From: Sorex araneus
Lineage: Eukaryota; Chordata; Mammalia; Eulipotyphla; Soricidae
Assembly: GCF_027595985.1 (NCBI RefSeq)
Contig: NC_073302.1
Span: 404,300,503-404,364,502 of the forward strand
DNA length: 64,000 bases
Direction: 5' to 3'
How positions within the stretch are numbered: the first letter of the stretch is position 1; each line of letters starts with the position of its first letter. Below are positions 53,180 through 63,497 of this stretch, piece after piece. Below the pieces are notes generated by a model that saw only the letters and a program-made list of their open reading frames with translations, made no database searches and had not been told where the DNA came from. Both the position numbers and the translations under genes were made by a program.

Positions 53180-53480
53180 TGGGGCTGGAGAAATAATACA
53201 GTGGGCATGACGCTTGCCTTGCACATGCCAACCAGAGTTAAATCCCTGGCACCCTACAGGTCCCCTAAACAGAGCCAGGAGTGATACCTGAGCACAGAGC
53301 CAGGAGCAAGCCCTCAGCATCACAAGGTGTGGTCCCAAATCAAAACAACAAAATCTCAAGTCTGTCCTTAACGGCTGAGTGCAATTTTGTATGTGGGAGG
53401 CCTGCATCTGATCCTTGGTATACATGCTTCCCTCAAGCAGAGCTGGGAGTACCCCTAAACACTACCAGATATTAAAGTAC
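53180..53480 (+). mobile_element. two SINE-A copies
   Basis: 53180-53345 (GGGGCTGGAGAAATAATACAG) has AGCCAGGAG repeated. 53370-53480 is an old relic. Confidence 0.75.
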
Positions 53481-53593
53481 ATCCCCATTGAAGTACAATT
53501 GTCCTTAACAAATCAACTTTCCAATAATTCCCTTCTATTTGCAACACTAATATCTATGACCTGATGTAATAGAACTTGCTAAAAGTTATTCCT

Positions 53594-53730
53594 GGGCTAG
53601 AGAGATAGTACAAGGTGTTAATTGCCTAGCAGGTGGCCAACCCTGAACCAATTTCTAGCACTATACACAGTCCCCCTAAAGCAACAAGTCAGGAGTAAGC
53701 CCTGACAAGAGTGGACCCCAAACCAGCGAT
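53594..53730 (+). mobile_element. SINE-A copy, diverged
   Basis: GGGCTAGAGAGATAGTACAAG and AAGTCAGGAGTAAGCCC. Confidence 0.7.
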
Positions 53731-53980
53731 TCCAAATGTCCTAATATGAGTAGTCAGAAAATGCCATGAGTCTGTTTTACTACAACCATATTGTTTACTA
53801 AACCAGTGTAAAGAATAGTGCGTTCTAAAAGTTTCTGCTATCTTCCTATTTACTTCATTTGAGTGTAAGAAATTAGTTCTAAATTCAAGGTGAAAATGTG
53901 TAATGTTTCAAATTTGAACAATACCACCAACTATGGACATAATATGTAACTATAGGTAACTTTCAAAATGTTCTTTCTGA

Positions 53981-54150
53981 GGCTGGAACAATAGTACAGT
54001 GGATTTGCCTTTCATGCGGCTAACAGGGTTCAATTCCCAGCATTCCATATGGTCCCCCAAGCACCACAAGGAGTAATTCCTGAGTACAAACCAAGGAGCA
54101 ACCCCTGTGCATCGCCAAGTGTGACCCAAAAAGGATGAAAAAAAAAATCC
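53981..54150 (+). mobile_element. SINE-A with TSD
   Basis: GAGGCTGGAACAATAGTACAG..AAGTGTGACCCAAAAAGG; AAATGTTCTTTCT flanks it at 53967-53979 and 54154-54166. Confidence 0.92.
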
Positions 54151-54207
54151 CCAAATGTTCTTTCTTTTGATTCCTATAGTCAGGAATACATTAACAAAAT
54201 AAATCAG

Positions 54208-54325
54208 GGCCCAAGAGAGCTCAATGGCCTGACCAAGTTTTGCATGTGGGAAGCCAGGATTTGATCCTGGTATAACCTGGCTCCTTGATCCTCACCCACC
54301 CCTGTCTCATCAAAAGAAAAATAAA
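54208..54325 (+). mobile_element. old SINE-A relic
   Basis: TTTTGCATGTGGGAAGCCAGG and ATTTGATCCTGGTATAACC. Confidence 0.5.
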
Positions 54326-54625
54326 ATGTATTCAAGATACCTATAAGTCTCCTGAGATTTTGACCTTGCTTGCAAATATGTACTTTACGATTAATGCTAA
54401 CAGAAACAACATGTTGTCTACATAGGGCATTTTTACGTTTTTGAGTAGTTAAACCAGGTTATGTATAGTTTAACTATGTTATTTTAAGTTTCTTTAATGG
54501 CTTAAGTTCAAGTGACTCAGATTTAACTCTCCATTCTATACCCAGAGAGAAGTATTATAGTCAGATGTAGTAGAGGAACATTTCATATTAAAAAAACAAA
54601 AGATAAAAACCAAAACCGGACTTCA

Positions 54626-54800
54626 GGGGCTGGGGAGATAGCACAGCAGGTAGGACACATGTCTTGCACAATGCTTGACCCTGGTTCAATCCCTGGCATC
54701 CCACATGGTCCCTGGAGTCCAACAGGGAGTGATCCTTGAGTGCAGAGCCAGAGTAAGCCCCAAGCACTGCTAGGTATGGCCCCAAAATCAAAACAAAAAA
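54626..54800 (+). mobile_element. SINE-A copy
   Basis: GGGGCTGGGGAGATAGCACAG..TAGGTATGGCCCCAAAATC. Confidence 0.88.
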
Positions 54801-55179
54801 ACCAAATCCAATTAAAGGATATCTTTTTTAAAAGTCCAAAAATCACAAAAATCATCAGGGGCAGACAAAAAGATGCATGTACTTATGGAAAAAAACAAAA
54901 CAACCCCCCCCCCCATGAATTTGTCTTAAAAGTTTTTATCTTACCTACAAAGGAGGAGGATGGGGAGGGAGACGGGGCCTCCCCAAGCACTGGCCATGAA
55001 ACCTGGGGGACACCTCTTGTCAGGTAGTTTGCTGCCAGGGCTACTCTACTGCTGCTGGAGGGTGGGAGTGGGATAGGAGGACTACCTGAATCAGTGCTGG
55101 GGTTCTGTGTGGTGCTGGTGATAGAACTGGGTTCAGGTCCCCGATCCCCTGTATGATAATATACTCCCTATACCCGTGG

Positions 55180-55282
55180 TGTATTTGATATGCCAAAACA
55201 GTAACAAGTCTCACAATGGAGACGTTACTGGTGCCCGCTTGAGCAAATTGATGAGCAACCGGATGACAGTGATAGTGATCCT
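55180..55282 (+). mobile_element. SINE-B 3' fragment
   Basis: TTTGATATGCCAAAACAGTAAC, GGAGACGTTACTGGTGCCC and GAGCAACCGGATGACAGTGAT; head absent. Confidence 0.88.
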
Positions 55283-55547
55283 CTCACACATACAGAATTT
55301 TAAAAACCCTGTTACTGGCATGCCAATCTCATGACACATGGAACATAGTTACTAGAGCTAGCATACTGACACAAGTACTGACAGCAGAAAAGGTGACAAA
55401 AACAAAAATCAAGGGCATAACAACTTCTCTAGTATCAGGGCAAACAATACCACATACCCAGATAAATCTCAATCACAGTAAGGAATTACAAACCAAAATC
55501 ACTTGTGGTTATACACTGTTCAAATTTGTAAGTTAAAATGTTCTAAG

Positions 55548-55712
55548 GGCTGGAGAGATAGCATGGTGGTTAAGGTGTTTGCTTTACACATGGCCAACCA
55601 TGATCTAATCCTTCATATCACGTATGGTCCCCTAATACCACCATTAGTGTTCCCTGAACACAGAGCCAAGAATAAGCCCTGAGCACCACCAGGTGTAGAG
55701 CAAAAAGCCATC
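55548..55712 (+). mobile_element. SINE-A copy, diverged
   Basis: GGGCTGGAGAGATAGCATGG..CAGGTGTAGAGCAAAAAGCC. Confidence 0.82.
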
Positions 55713-55799
55713 TAGATTTGAGAACTGTGTCCAAAAATACTGAGTCTGGTTTTAGTTTCGCTTTTTAAAAAAATATCCACCTTGACTGGGAAAATACCA

Positions 55800-55925
55800 A
55801 GGGGCTGGGCATATTTGTATGTAGGAGGCTTAGGTTTGATCATTGGCACTACAATAGACTCTAGAAGCACTGAACCTTGAGAGCACATCCCAGTATTGCT
55901 GGGTGTGGCATAAAAATCACACAAA
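55800..55925 (+). mobile_element. SINE-A relic
   Basis: GGGGCTGGGCATATTTGTATG and TTGCTGGGTGTGGCATAAAAA. Confidence 0.6.
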
Positions 55926-56137
55926 ATTAAAAATACTCTATCTTTTTGGGGGGAGGGCAGAATAGTTCCATCAGCTGCCTTCTGTCCTGCATCCATAAGA
56001 AAAAGAAAACGCTTGCCCCTAAACCTTCATCTTTTCTCCAGCATGTTGGTTAAAGAGTTCTTCTGGAAATGCTTGAAACCATTAGCAAATTATTCTGGAA
56101 GGTCTATTTGTAAATAGTTACCCAGTTATTTTTGTTT

Positions 56138-56275
56138 TGTTTTTTGGGCTACACCCTGCGGTGCTCAGGAGTTACTCCTGGAAATCTCAAGGGACTATAC
56201 AGGATAGCCAGGATAGAAGCTGGGTCTGCTGCTTGAAGGCAAACACCATACCTGAACTATCACTCTGCCCCCATT
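56138..56275 (-). mobile_element. SINE-A copy, diverged
   Basis: TTTTGGGCTACACCCTGCGGTG..GAACTATCACTCTGCCCC. Confidence 0.8.
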
Positions 56276-56299
56276 TGTCAGTTTCTAAAGACACAAGTA

Positions 56300-56465
56300 C
56301 ATAGAGCCAAGTGATAGCATTGTGGGTAGGGCCCTTGCCTTGCACATTGCTGACCTAAGTTCCATCCCTAGCATCCCATATGGTCTCGAAAGCCCACCAG
56401 GATTAATTCCTGAATGCAGATTAAGGAGTAACCCCTGGACACAGCCCTAAATCCAAAAACAAGCA
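56300..56465 (+). mobile_element. SINE-A, last SINE of the window
   Basis: AGAGCCAAGTGATAGCATTG..GGACACAGCCCTAAATCC. No further SINE is found to the window end. Confidence 0.82.
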
Positions 56466-56469
56466 AAAA

Positions 56470-57960
56470 CCCAACAAAAATCCACATCAGAATACCAATT
56501 CGGCACCACTGGGTTTATCACCAGAATGGCCTCAATTACTTGGGAGTTGGGATTTGGTAGTTTCCAAGGCAAAGAAAAAGCACTCGTTGTTTGAGAAGCA
56601 CCAGAAATAGTATGTATTTTAACACAGAGGATGTTTGTTATGTGGACCTAATAAGAAGATGACTGCAATTGTAAAAGAGACAGACTATCTGAAGAAAAAC
56701 AATGACAGGCAGACCCTGGTCTCAACTTGAATAATAAAATATATAAGGAATTGCAAAAAGTTGTTTTTCAGGGAATGGGAGAGATATTCTTAAGAATGAA
56801 GTACTTTTATCTTAGTTCAGGAAGGCTGTCAACTCTTACACTGCTTATGCAACTCTGAAGCTAGTTAACTAAAAGACAAACTTTGATGTTGTTAACAGAA
56901 ACACAGAGAATACTAAATGTAAGAGACAAAGAAACTTAACCACAAGACCCAGAATTTAAATTGCTTTCGAAGTGTTAAAAAAAAAGAGGTTTATGATTTT
57001 GGTAATTAAGGACCCAAGCTGAATATGTACAAAAGTAGTTTCTATTAGCTTGAAAGATGGACTCTTCCTTATTAAGGCAACGAAACTAGAAACATTCTTC
57101 TAGCTTAAATTAACTTAAAACCTACTTCCTGTTTAGTCCCTCTCCTTAAGCAGGAATAAACGTTGCTATGTGGAAAAGGGAAACATTACTTAAACATAAC
57201 ACCCTTATTCAGTTCTTATAGCTAAATGCCCATTTTATAGCTGACAAGGATTTTTAAAGCCCTGAACTTTAAAACCTCTGACCTGTTGTTTAATATGTAG
57301 TTCAATTTATGGTCAGTTACTTAAAAGAGTCACAACAACATCTAAAGATTTGAGTAAAACAGTGAATTAAAAACTCAAAACTTATTTCCAAACTATCTAG
57401 AGTCAACACCCGAGAAGAGCACTACCTTGACCCCAGGGTAAGCCCATATTTTCAGCAAACACCTTGTCAAAAAAGGTTTTGGATGATCCTTTGGTTTCGG
57501 TAACTCCCTGATCTCTCTACTTCCCGCAGCCTTTAACATATTAGTTGATGGCTACTACAGAGGTTTGGCACAGGGGAAACAATCAGCTGTTCCCCGCGTC
57601 CCTCCGCCCTCCCCCCCCCCATCTGCCAATACAGACCACACAAAACTTCTAAACTGCTGGAGATCTTCATTCTATCAAGGTTTGAAGAACCCACACCAGA
57701 TGCTCAAGCTCAAATAAGATATGCGTGATTTAGAGACGGAGGCTTTAATAACGGTGCAGGTCATTTCAATGAAGAACATTTACCAAAAGTGATTAGAATT
57801 CCATCTTTTATTTTCAAAACCACACAGAAGGGCGGCGACGGTTTAAGACAAGAGAACAGAAGTCCTGAAAGCACCCCTCAGCACTGCAACAGAGGGGAAG
57901 CCCAGCAGCCTTTCGACTCTTAACTATGACTAATCAGGCCTAAGTGGCACAAGAAAAACA
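56470..57960. other. SINE-free sequence left of CpG island 2
   Basis: 1.5 kb without a recognisable repeat or coding motif. If the minus-strand first exon at 58.8-59.0 kb is real, this lies in its first intron. Confidence 0.4.
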
Positions 57961-58696
57961 AAGCCACGAAGGTGACATATTCTCGTAGGATACAGGGCGG
58001 GGGAGGGAGAGGGAGGGAGGGTTGGGCAGAAGTTGGGGACACGGCGAAGGCCCGAAATCCACCCCGAGCACTCAACATCCAGCCGGTGCAATTCTTTGGT
58101 TTCTTTGAGCTTTTAGGAAAAGGCCCCGGCGGGGGCGGGGTGGGGAGGGGCAGGTCCCGGACCCCTATAACACCTGCTTCCAAACCGAGGGAGGCCGTTT
58201 CCACTGGGATCTGGAGACCCGAGGCCTTCAGGGGGCATCCCCGCGACCCCCGGGCAGGGCGGGCCCGGCAGCGCGCGCGGCCGGGCGGCTCGCAGGGCAC
58301 CGAGGCCGGCACTCGCCACCTTACGTAAGGCCACTTTGGCAAAGGAGAAAGGCAGATAAGAAAATAGGGCGCCCAACCTTTCTCCTCCCCGACAGCCGTC
58401 ACACCCCGTAAGGAGTGTCCCTTTGGGGGCCGTCCCCGGGGGCCGCAGCTGTTTAGCGGCGTGGGGGGAAGGGAAGGGGTGGGGTGGGGGGGGAGGGGAG
58501 GGAAAGCGCTCGCCAACCGTCATCTCTTCCTCTTCAGGCCGCCAACGCCGACCGCACCACAGTCTCCTCCGCCCCGGCCCGCTCCCCTCCCCCGCCCTCG
58601 CCTGGGTCGGAGCCAAACCCCACAGGAATGCAGCCCGGTCACATGCGCTGCGGCGGCGGTGGACGTGCCTCTCCCCCCGCGCCCCAAAGAGACCCA

Positions 58697-58706
58697 GCGC
58701 CATCTT
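58697..58706 (-). promoter_or_regulatory. YY1-type motif (minus)
   Basis: CAAGATGGCG on the minus strand, just inside the predicted minus-strand first intron. It could mark an alternative start; the following ATG frame (MALGLFGARGERHVHRR) is unrecognised. Confidence 0.45.
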
Positions 58707-58827
58707 GCCCTGACGCAGTTAACAAAAGTCACGGGAGAGAGGGAGAGAGAGGAGGGAGGGGAGAGATGGTCTCCTCGTCCGCGCCAGCGCCCCTCAGGTT
58801 TCGCAGAGGCCGAGCCGGGGCCCTCAC

Positions 58828-59010
58828 CTCGCGCAGGGAGAGGAGGAAATGGCCAGGGAAGCGCCTTGAGAGTCCCTTTCGCCCCTGCTTGGGGTCCACA
58901 GCGGCCGCGGCAGCAACGATCACCATCGTCACTTCTCGCTTTCTGCCTTTGCCACAGCCTCCCTCCTCCACAGCCCCCCGCCCCCCGCCGCCCCTCCGCG
59001 GCTCTAGCCC
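58828..59010 (-). other. probable first exon of an unidentified minus-strand gene
   Basis: On the minus strand, GCGCGAG/GTGAGG at 58828/58827 is a strong splice donor. Upstream, about 180 bp of exon-like sequence contain an ATG frame starting MVIVAAAAAVDPKQGRKG that stays open through the donor. Two CCAAT boxes lie 30-80 bp further upstream. There is no TATA box. I do not recognise the short peptide and the exon may be non-coding. An alternative upstream start near 59.6 kb is possible because CGGATAAAAGC occurs there on the minus strand (59633-59623). Confidence 0.4.
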
Positions 59011-59039
59011 CACCCGTACTGCAGCATGAGGTCATCGTG

Positions 59040-59086
59040 AGCCAATCAGAGCGCGCCCAGGCGAACGCCTCGGGCGCTGATTGGCC
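59040..59086. promoter_or_regulatory. paired CCAAT boxes (NF-Y type)
   Basis: GCCAATCAG (59041-59049) and TGATTGGCC (59078-59086) are two inverted NF-Y sites about 37 bp apart, typical of TATA-less promoters. TGAGGTCATCGTGAG next to the first resembles a CRE-like half site. They fit a start site for the minus-strand exon at about 59.0 kb. Confidence 0.6.
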
Positions 59087-60115
59087 CCAGGGACCGCCTC
59101 TGCCTCTCCCCACTCCGCGTACCCGGAGCTCCGGGTCTCCGTGGGGCGAGAAGGAAACCGCCATTTCGGGGAAAGACCCCCCGAAAACAAGAGCCGGAAT
59201 CTCCGTGTCATTTTGGTAGTGGGGCGGGGGAAGAGTGGGGGAAAAAATGCTTTTTTTTTTTTTTGGTCTCCCCCTCCCCCGTCATTCGCCTTCAAGATAA
59301 CCCGTCTCCGTTCCTCCCTAGTTGTAATCACCGCCACATCACACGAATCCCCTCTCCCCTCCCGCACACAGTAATCCCCCAGCGGGGGAAATTCTTCCCC
59401 AAGGCCGACAAGCAGGAGGCAGCAACGGTCAACGGCACCGAAGGCGACGGCGGCTTTTTTTACCACGAGACACGGTGGCAGGGAGGCAGCGCAGACTGTC
59501 GTGGTGGCTTTCCACCCCCCCTGTGGCTTTCCTTCTCGCACCTTTCCGCCCCCCCCCCCCGCGGCCCCCAGCTCTTCGGTTTCTCGCTCCTCCATCCAGA
59601 CGAAGCAGGACTCGCCAGCTCCGCTTTTATCCGGCGCCTGGAGCCTGCGCAGTGGAGCCGCCTCGGCCCCTAGTGGGCGTCGAGTGACACCCCAATCAAG
59701 TTCACCCTGAGCTGGAGGCCAGGCTGGGGGCGGGGGGAGGGAGGCCGGACCCAGGGCTTTGGGAGTGGGAGAAAGTTGCGTCCCTGGGTAGCGGGGGCGG
59801 GGGGAGGGGGGCAGCCGCGGCGTGGAGTGGCCGCGGAGGGGTCGTCCGGGCGCCCGACGGCCTTTGATAGCCTTCCACCCCGAGGCGCTCTGCAGCTCAC
59901 GCTCGCCGAGATCCAGCTCTGAGGGGGTGACTCAGGGGGAAAAAAAGCGCTTAAAGACCCAAGTCCCGAAACGTCCCCTAACCTCCGGTCAAGTGTCCGA
60001 ATGCACCCGTTGTGAAAAGGCCGAAGATCCTGCCGACCTGCCTGGCTTCCAGCGGCCCACCCTGCGAGCCTCGGTGGGGGAAGGCCGCGGGCGGGCGGGC
60101 GGCAAGCCCACAAGC

Positions 60116-60188
60116 AAGATGGCGGCGGGCAGCTTCGTCCCCTCCCCCTCTGCCCCTGCGGAGCGGGGCGGGCGGGCCCCGTGCACTT

Positions 60189-60223
<35 letters not shown>

Positions 60224-60606
60224 GGCCGCCGCCGCCGCCGTCGCCGCCATTTTCCCAGAGCGAGAGGCAGTGACACTGAGCGGGCGCAGGGGGCCGAGTC
60301 GGAGACGGTGCCTGAGTTCGGGAGCGGACGGCGAACAGAGGGGGGGCCCACAGACACTGCGAGCAGCCTCGCCGTCATCTCTGCATTTCCCGTGGACGGA
60401 CTCGGGGGCCCCCCTCCCCTTGCGCCTCGGCTGCCGGTGGAAGAGTCTGCGCGCTGCTGTTTGGGGAGGGGGTGTGTGGAACCGCCGGGTCCCGCGTCCG
60501 CAGTGTGGCTGCTGTCTAGGGGTCGCCTGGTCGCGGAGGCGCCGAGAGACTCCGTGGGGGTCGCGCCAATAACGGGGTTCGGGTGCCTGGTGTGTGAACA
60601 TCACAG
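60116..60606 (+). other. probable first exon of an unidentified plus-strand gene
   Basis: The YY1-type CAAGATGGCGGC at 60116 and CGCCATTTTCCC at 60242 bracket likely start sites. The exon would end at GAACATCACAG/GTCAGT (60606/60607), an acceptable donor. The sequence between has no convincing coding frame: the ATG at 60119 gives MAAGSFVPSPSAPAERGG and then the GCC-tract homopolymer, so a non-coding leader is more likely. The following 3.4 kb would be intron 1. Gene not identified. Confidence 0.45.
60189..60249 (+). repeat. (GCC)n trinucleotide tract
   Basis: About 20 GCC triplets with two interruptions (near 60223 and 60241); the longest pure stretch is 11-12 units. It lies at or just upstream of the plus-strand start site and is followed by GCCATTTTCCCAGAGCG. 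Translations as poly-Arg, poly-Ala or poly-Pro are artefacts unless an mRNA is shown. Confidence 0.93.
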
Positions 60607-61114
60607 GTCAGTGCCATGTCGTCTCCCGGGGAGTTTTCTGGCGGGGGGGACCGGAGGGACGCAGGGACGGGGGGTTTCCCGGGCTAGGGGGCTCGCTCCG
60701 CTTCCATCCTTCCGGGGTGGGTGGGTGGGGGGTGAGTGGGAGGCGACGCGGGACTCTCAGGTGTCTGGGTCGGGGCTGGACGTGGCTGGGTGGGCCGGGA
60801 TTTGTCCTTTTTCTCCCCGCCGCCGCCGCCGCCGGGGAAGGGCGCATTATGGCGGGTTTTCAGGGCTGGGGAAGGGGGGACTGGCAGTTAAACCCCCTTG
60901 AGAGTGGGAGTTAGGGAGGGGGCGAACTCCGTCGCCGGCAGCGGGGCGAGGCCGCCGGGGGCCGCGGAGGGCGCTTGCTGCTGCTGGCAGCGCCTCTGGC
61001 CGAGCCGTCCCGGTGGCCGGCCGGCGCTCCCGGGACTCCGGCGCATCTCGGTCAGGTGCGGAGCGCCGGGGCCGGCCCCATCTGCCTCTCCCCGGCCGTG
61101 TCGGGCCCGGGCTG

Positions 61115-61192
61115 CATTTGCTCTCCACCACCACCGCCGCCACTGCCACCACCGCCACCACCGCCACCACCGCCACCACCCAGGGGCTTCTG
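61115..61192 (+). repeat. (CCACCG)n / CCACCACCG repeats
   Basis: CCACCGCCACCACCGCCACC-type imperfect repeat; a pure (CCA)n run follows at 61339-61376. Confidence 0.9.
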
Positions 61193-61698
61193 AGAACGGC
61201 GCCCACCCCGCCCCGCCCCGCGCCCCCCGGGCCAAGCTCCCTCTTTTGTGGGGCGAGCGGGACCGCTCCTCTCCTCTCCGGGCGGTGGGCGAGCCAGCCC
61301 CGGAGGTGGTCTTCCCGGGTCCCCAGCCGTCTCGGTCTCCCCCACCACCACCACCACCACCACTACCACCACTCCTGCATTCTCGCCGGCTTCCAGGTTC
61401 CTCGGGAGCCTGCGGGAGCCACAATATGGCCCGTTTCAGAAAAGCTGATTCTCACCGAGGGCTGCTGGCACCCACCCGGGCCAGTCGAGTCGGGGAAACA
61501 AACGGTTCACTGTGCTGCCCGGGGGAGGGGGAGCGAGGAACAACAAGCCGGGGAGCGCTCGCGTCCCCTAGCCCGGGCGTCGGTGGCGAGCCTATTCTTC
61601 CTGCTGGGCGCTCACGGAGGGTCCAGTTTTTAAAGTCGGAGGGAGGCAGCTTGCTAAAGTAACCCCCACACCCCACCCCGCCCCACACGCCACCTTTT

Positions 61699-61720
61699 TT
61701 TGTTGTTGTTGTTGTTGTTG
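61699..61720 (+). repeat. (TTG)7 microsatellite
   Basis: TTTGTTGTTGTTGTTGTTG, right of the CpG island. Confidence 0.9.
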
Positions 61721-63473
61721 GAGAAGGGAGGTGAATATCCGTAAAGGTGTTCGGAGTTCTGGAGACCTTGCCGAGAATTAAGGGAGGTGCATTCAACTCG
61801 AGGCTGGAGACATCAATACCTAATTGAGATAGAGCCCCCTTGCCGCTTTACTTCCTGATATACAGAGTAAAAAGTGAAATTTCCCTCTTTTGTCCTTTAC
61901 TGATTCTAAAAATGGCGGCCCCAGGCTGATGTTGTGGTAATCTAATCAGCTCGGGTCCTCCACACCCCATGCAGTGCATTTGTCTGCAGCATATTACAGG
62001 CTTATTATGTTTACATGAAAAGACCGTGCTTTTTTCCTTTCCCAAACCAGTTACAAAAAAAAGAAAGTGTTGGTTTTCCTGCAAATCAGAATGGTGTGCT
62101 TTTAGTAGATTCTTTTTTCCTTGAGAGAAAAATTTAAATGACAGTACTTTTAACAACAACAACAAAAAATTAAAACTCAGGTAGCCTTAGATGTTATACT
62201 GGTGAAGCTTAAATGTTTAAAAGAATAATTTGGGGGCGCATAATAGCTTTTGTACCATTTGATCTAATCCTCTTTTATTTAGTATGCCAAAGTAAATTAA
62301 AAGGTTTAGTAAGTGCACCCTTTTCGTATCAGTAGTCATTTTAATCTAGAGTGAAACATTTCCCATTCAACTCCACCAGTTTTGTGAATGTGGGGTTTTG
62401 TTCTGTTGCAGATTAATTTTTAGGGACCTGTGCAAACAAGCCCAAACCTGTTACTTCATTGGTGTGGAGATGACTGTCCTTCTTACTATTATAGTTTGCA
62501 TCCAGGTTTTTCTGTGTGTTAAGAATTTTCATGGTTTTGTATTTGGTAAAACGTAGTTCTTTGCCTTGATGCCTTTTAAAATTGTGTTCTAGTATACTAT
62601 AATTATGTGAATGTAAAAAGTAAGGCTTTAGTTCTTGGTCTGTACCCGCCCCTCCCAAGCCCTCTGTACATGTCCATTTACCTATTATAGGATGTGGAAT
62701 TTACTCAGTTTTAATAGACTTGAAGTAAAAGTCATACCATAATAGGGTCCTGAGTCCATTTTATGCTAATTTAGAATCTCACATATTGAGGCAGAAAATT
62801 AAAGTTGCATCATTTAAGTGTATTTTTAAAAGTGGATGGTAAGAATTCATCTCTTTAGTATGAGGTTGATCTCTTCTGGCCTGAACTGTGCTGTGAGGTA
62901 TGAGAGGGCCATTAATAGCATTTAATGATCATTCTGATTGTGGAGCTCCTGAAAGCTGTGCCTTTCAATGCAGTAGTAAGTACTTAAAGGTTGGAGCATA
63001 CACACCCTTTCATCATTCTCCTTTCCATTGTAAGTTCTGCTCTAAAATATTTACAGTGAAATAAGAGAATCATGTTCATTTAAGCTAGATTGATAGTTTT
63101 ATTTTGCAAAATAATTGCAGAGACAATTAGGAAAATTGGCTTAGGGATTTCATTTTGGATGACTGAGCATAAAACCTTACTGAGAAATCTTCAAAATATG
63201 TCATTATTTAGAGAGAACTGATCATGAGTAGTGAGGGCTTATTTAGGAATTTGGGGTCAATACTCATTCTGTTATTCTCTGAATGATCCCGGAGGCCCAG
63301 TTCCTTAACTGCTGTATAAAGATTGTATATTTTATAGACTAAGTGGCAAAGATCTGTGGTTAAGGTTGAATCTTTAAGCTTCCTATGTAATAATAAGGAA
63401 TCATATGCTTATGGAAATTTGGTTTTATGCAACCACAGAAAGGAACATTTTCTGTTACTGAATTTTTCTTGAG

Positions 63474-63497
63474 TGACCATGGTCATGACCATGGTCA
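63474..63497. repeat. 24-bp perfect palindrome
   Basis: TGACCATGGTCA, then TGACCATGGTCA: two 12-bp palindromes in tandem, so the whole 24 bp equals its own reverse complement. Each half resembles an inverted TGACC nuclear-receptor half-site without spacer. Confidence 0.95.

Larger units (their letters stand above)
58000..61620. promoter_or_regulatory. CpG island 2, large, probably a divergent promoter
   Basis: About 3.6 kb of very high G+C and CpG with many GC boxes (GGGGCGGGG at 58134-58142, GGGGCGGGC at 60166) and no SINEs. Minus-strand signals cluster at 58.7-59.1 kb and plus-strand signals at 60.1-60.6 kb. YY1-type motifs occur as CAAGATGGCG on minus (58706-58697) and CAAGATGGCGGCGGG on plus (60116-60130). 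Open frames up to 359 codons on several strands at once are a GC-content effect. Neither gene is identified. Confidence 0.85.

Noticed and set aside
58461-59219. 252-codon plus-strand frame and overlapping minus-strand frames of 187-214 codons
   Set aside because: GC-content artefacts on opposite strands of the same island; no recognisable domain in any of them.
59822-60901. 359-codon plus-strand open frame through CpG island 2
   Set aside because: Overlaps equally long frames on the other strand and other frames, consists of Arg/Gly/Pro-rich sequence plus a poly-Arg run from the GCC tract, and runs through a likely splice donor at 60606.
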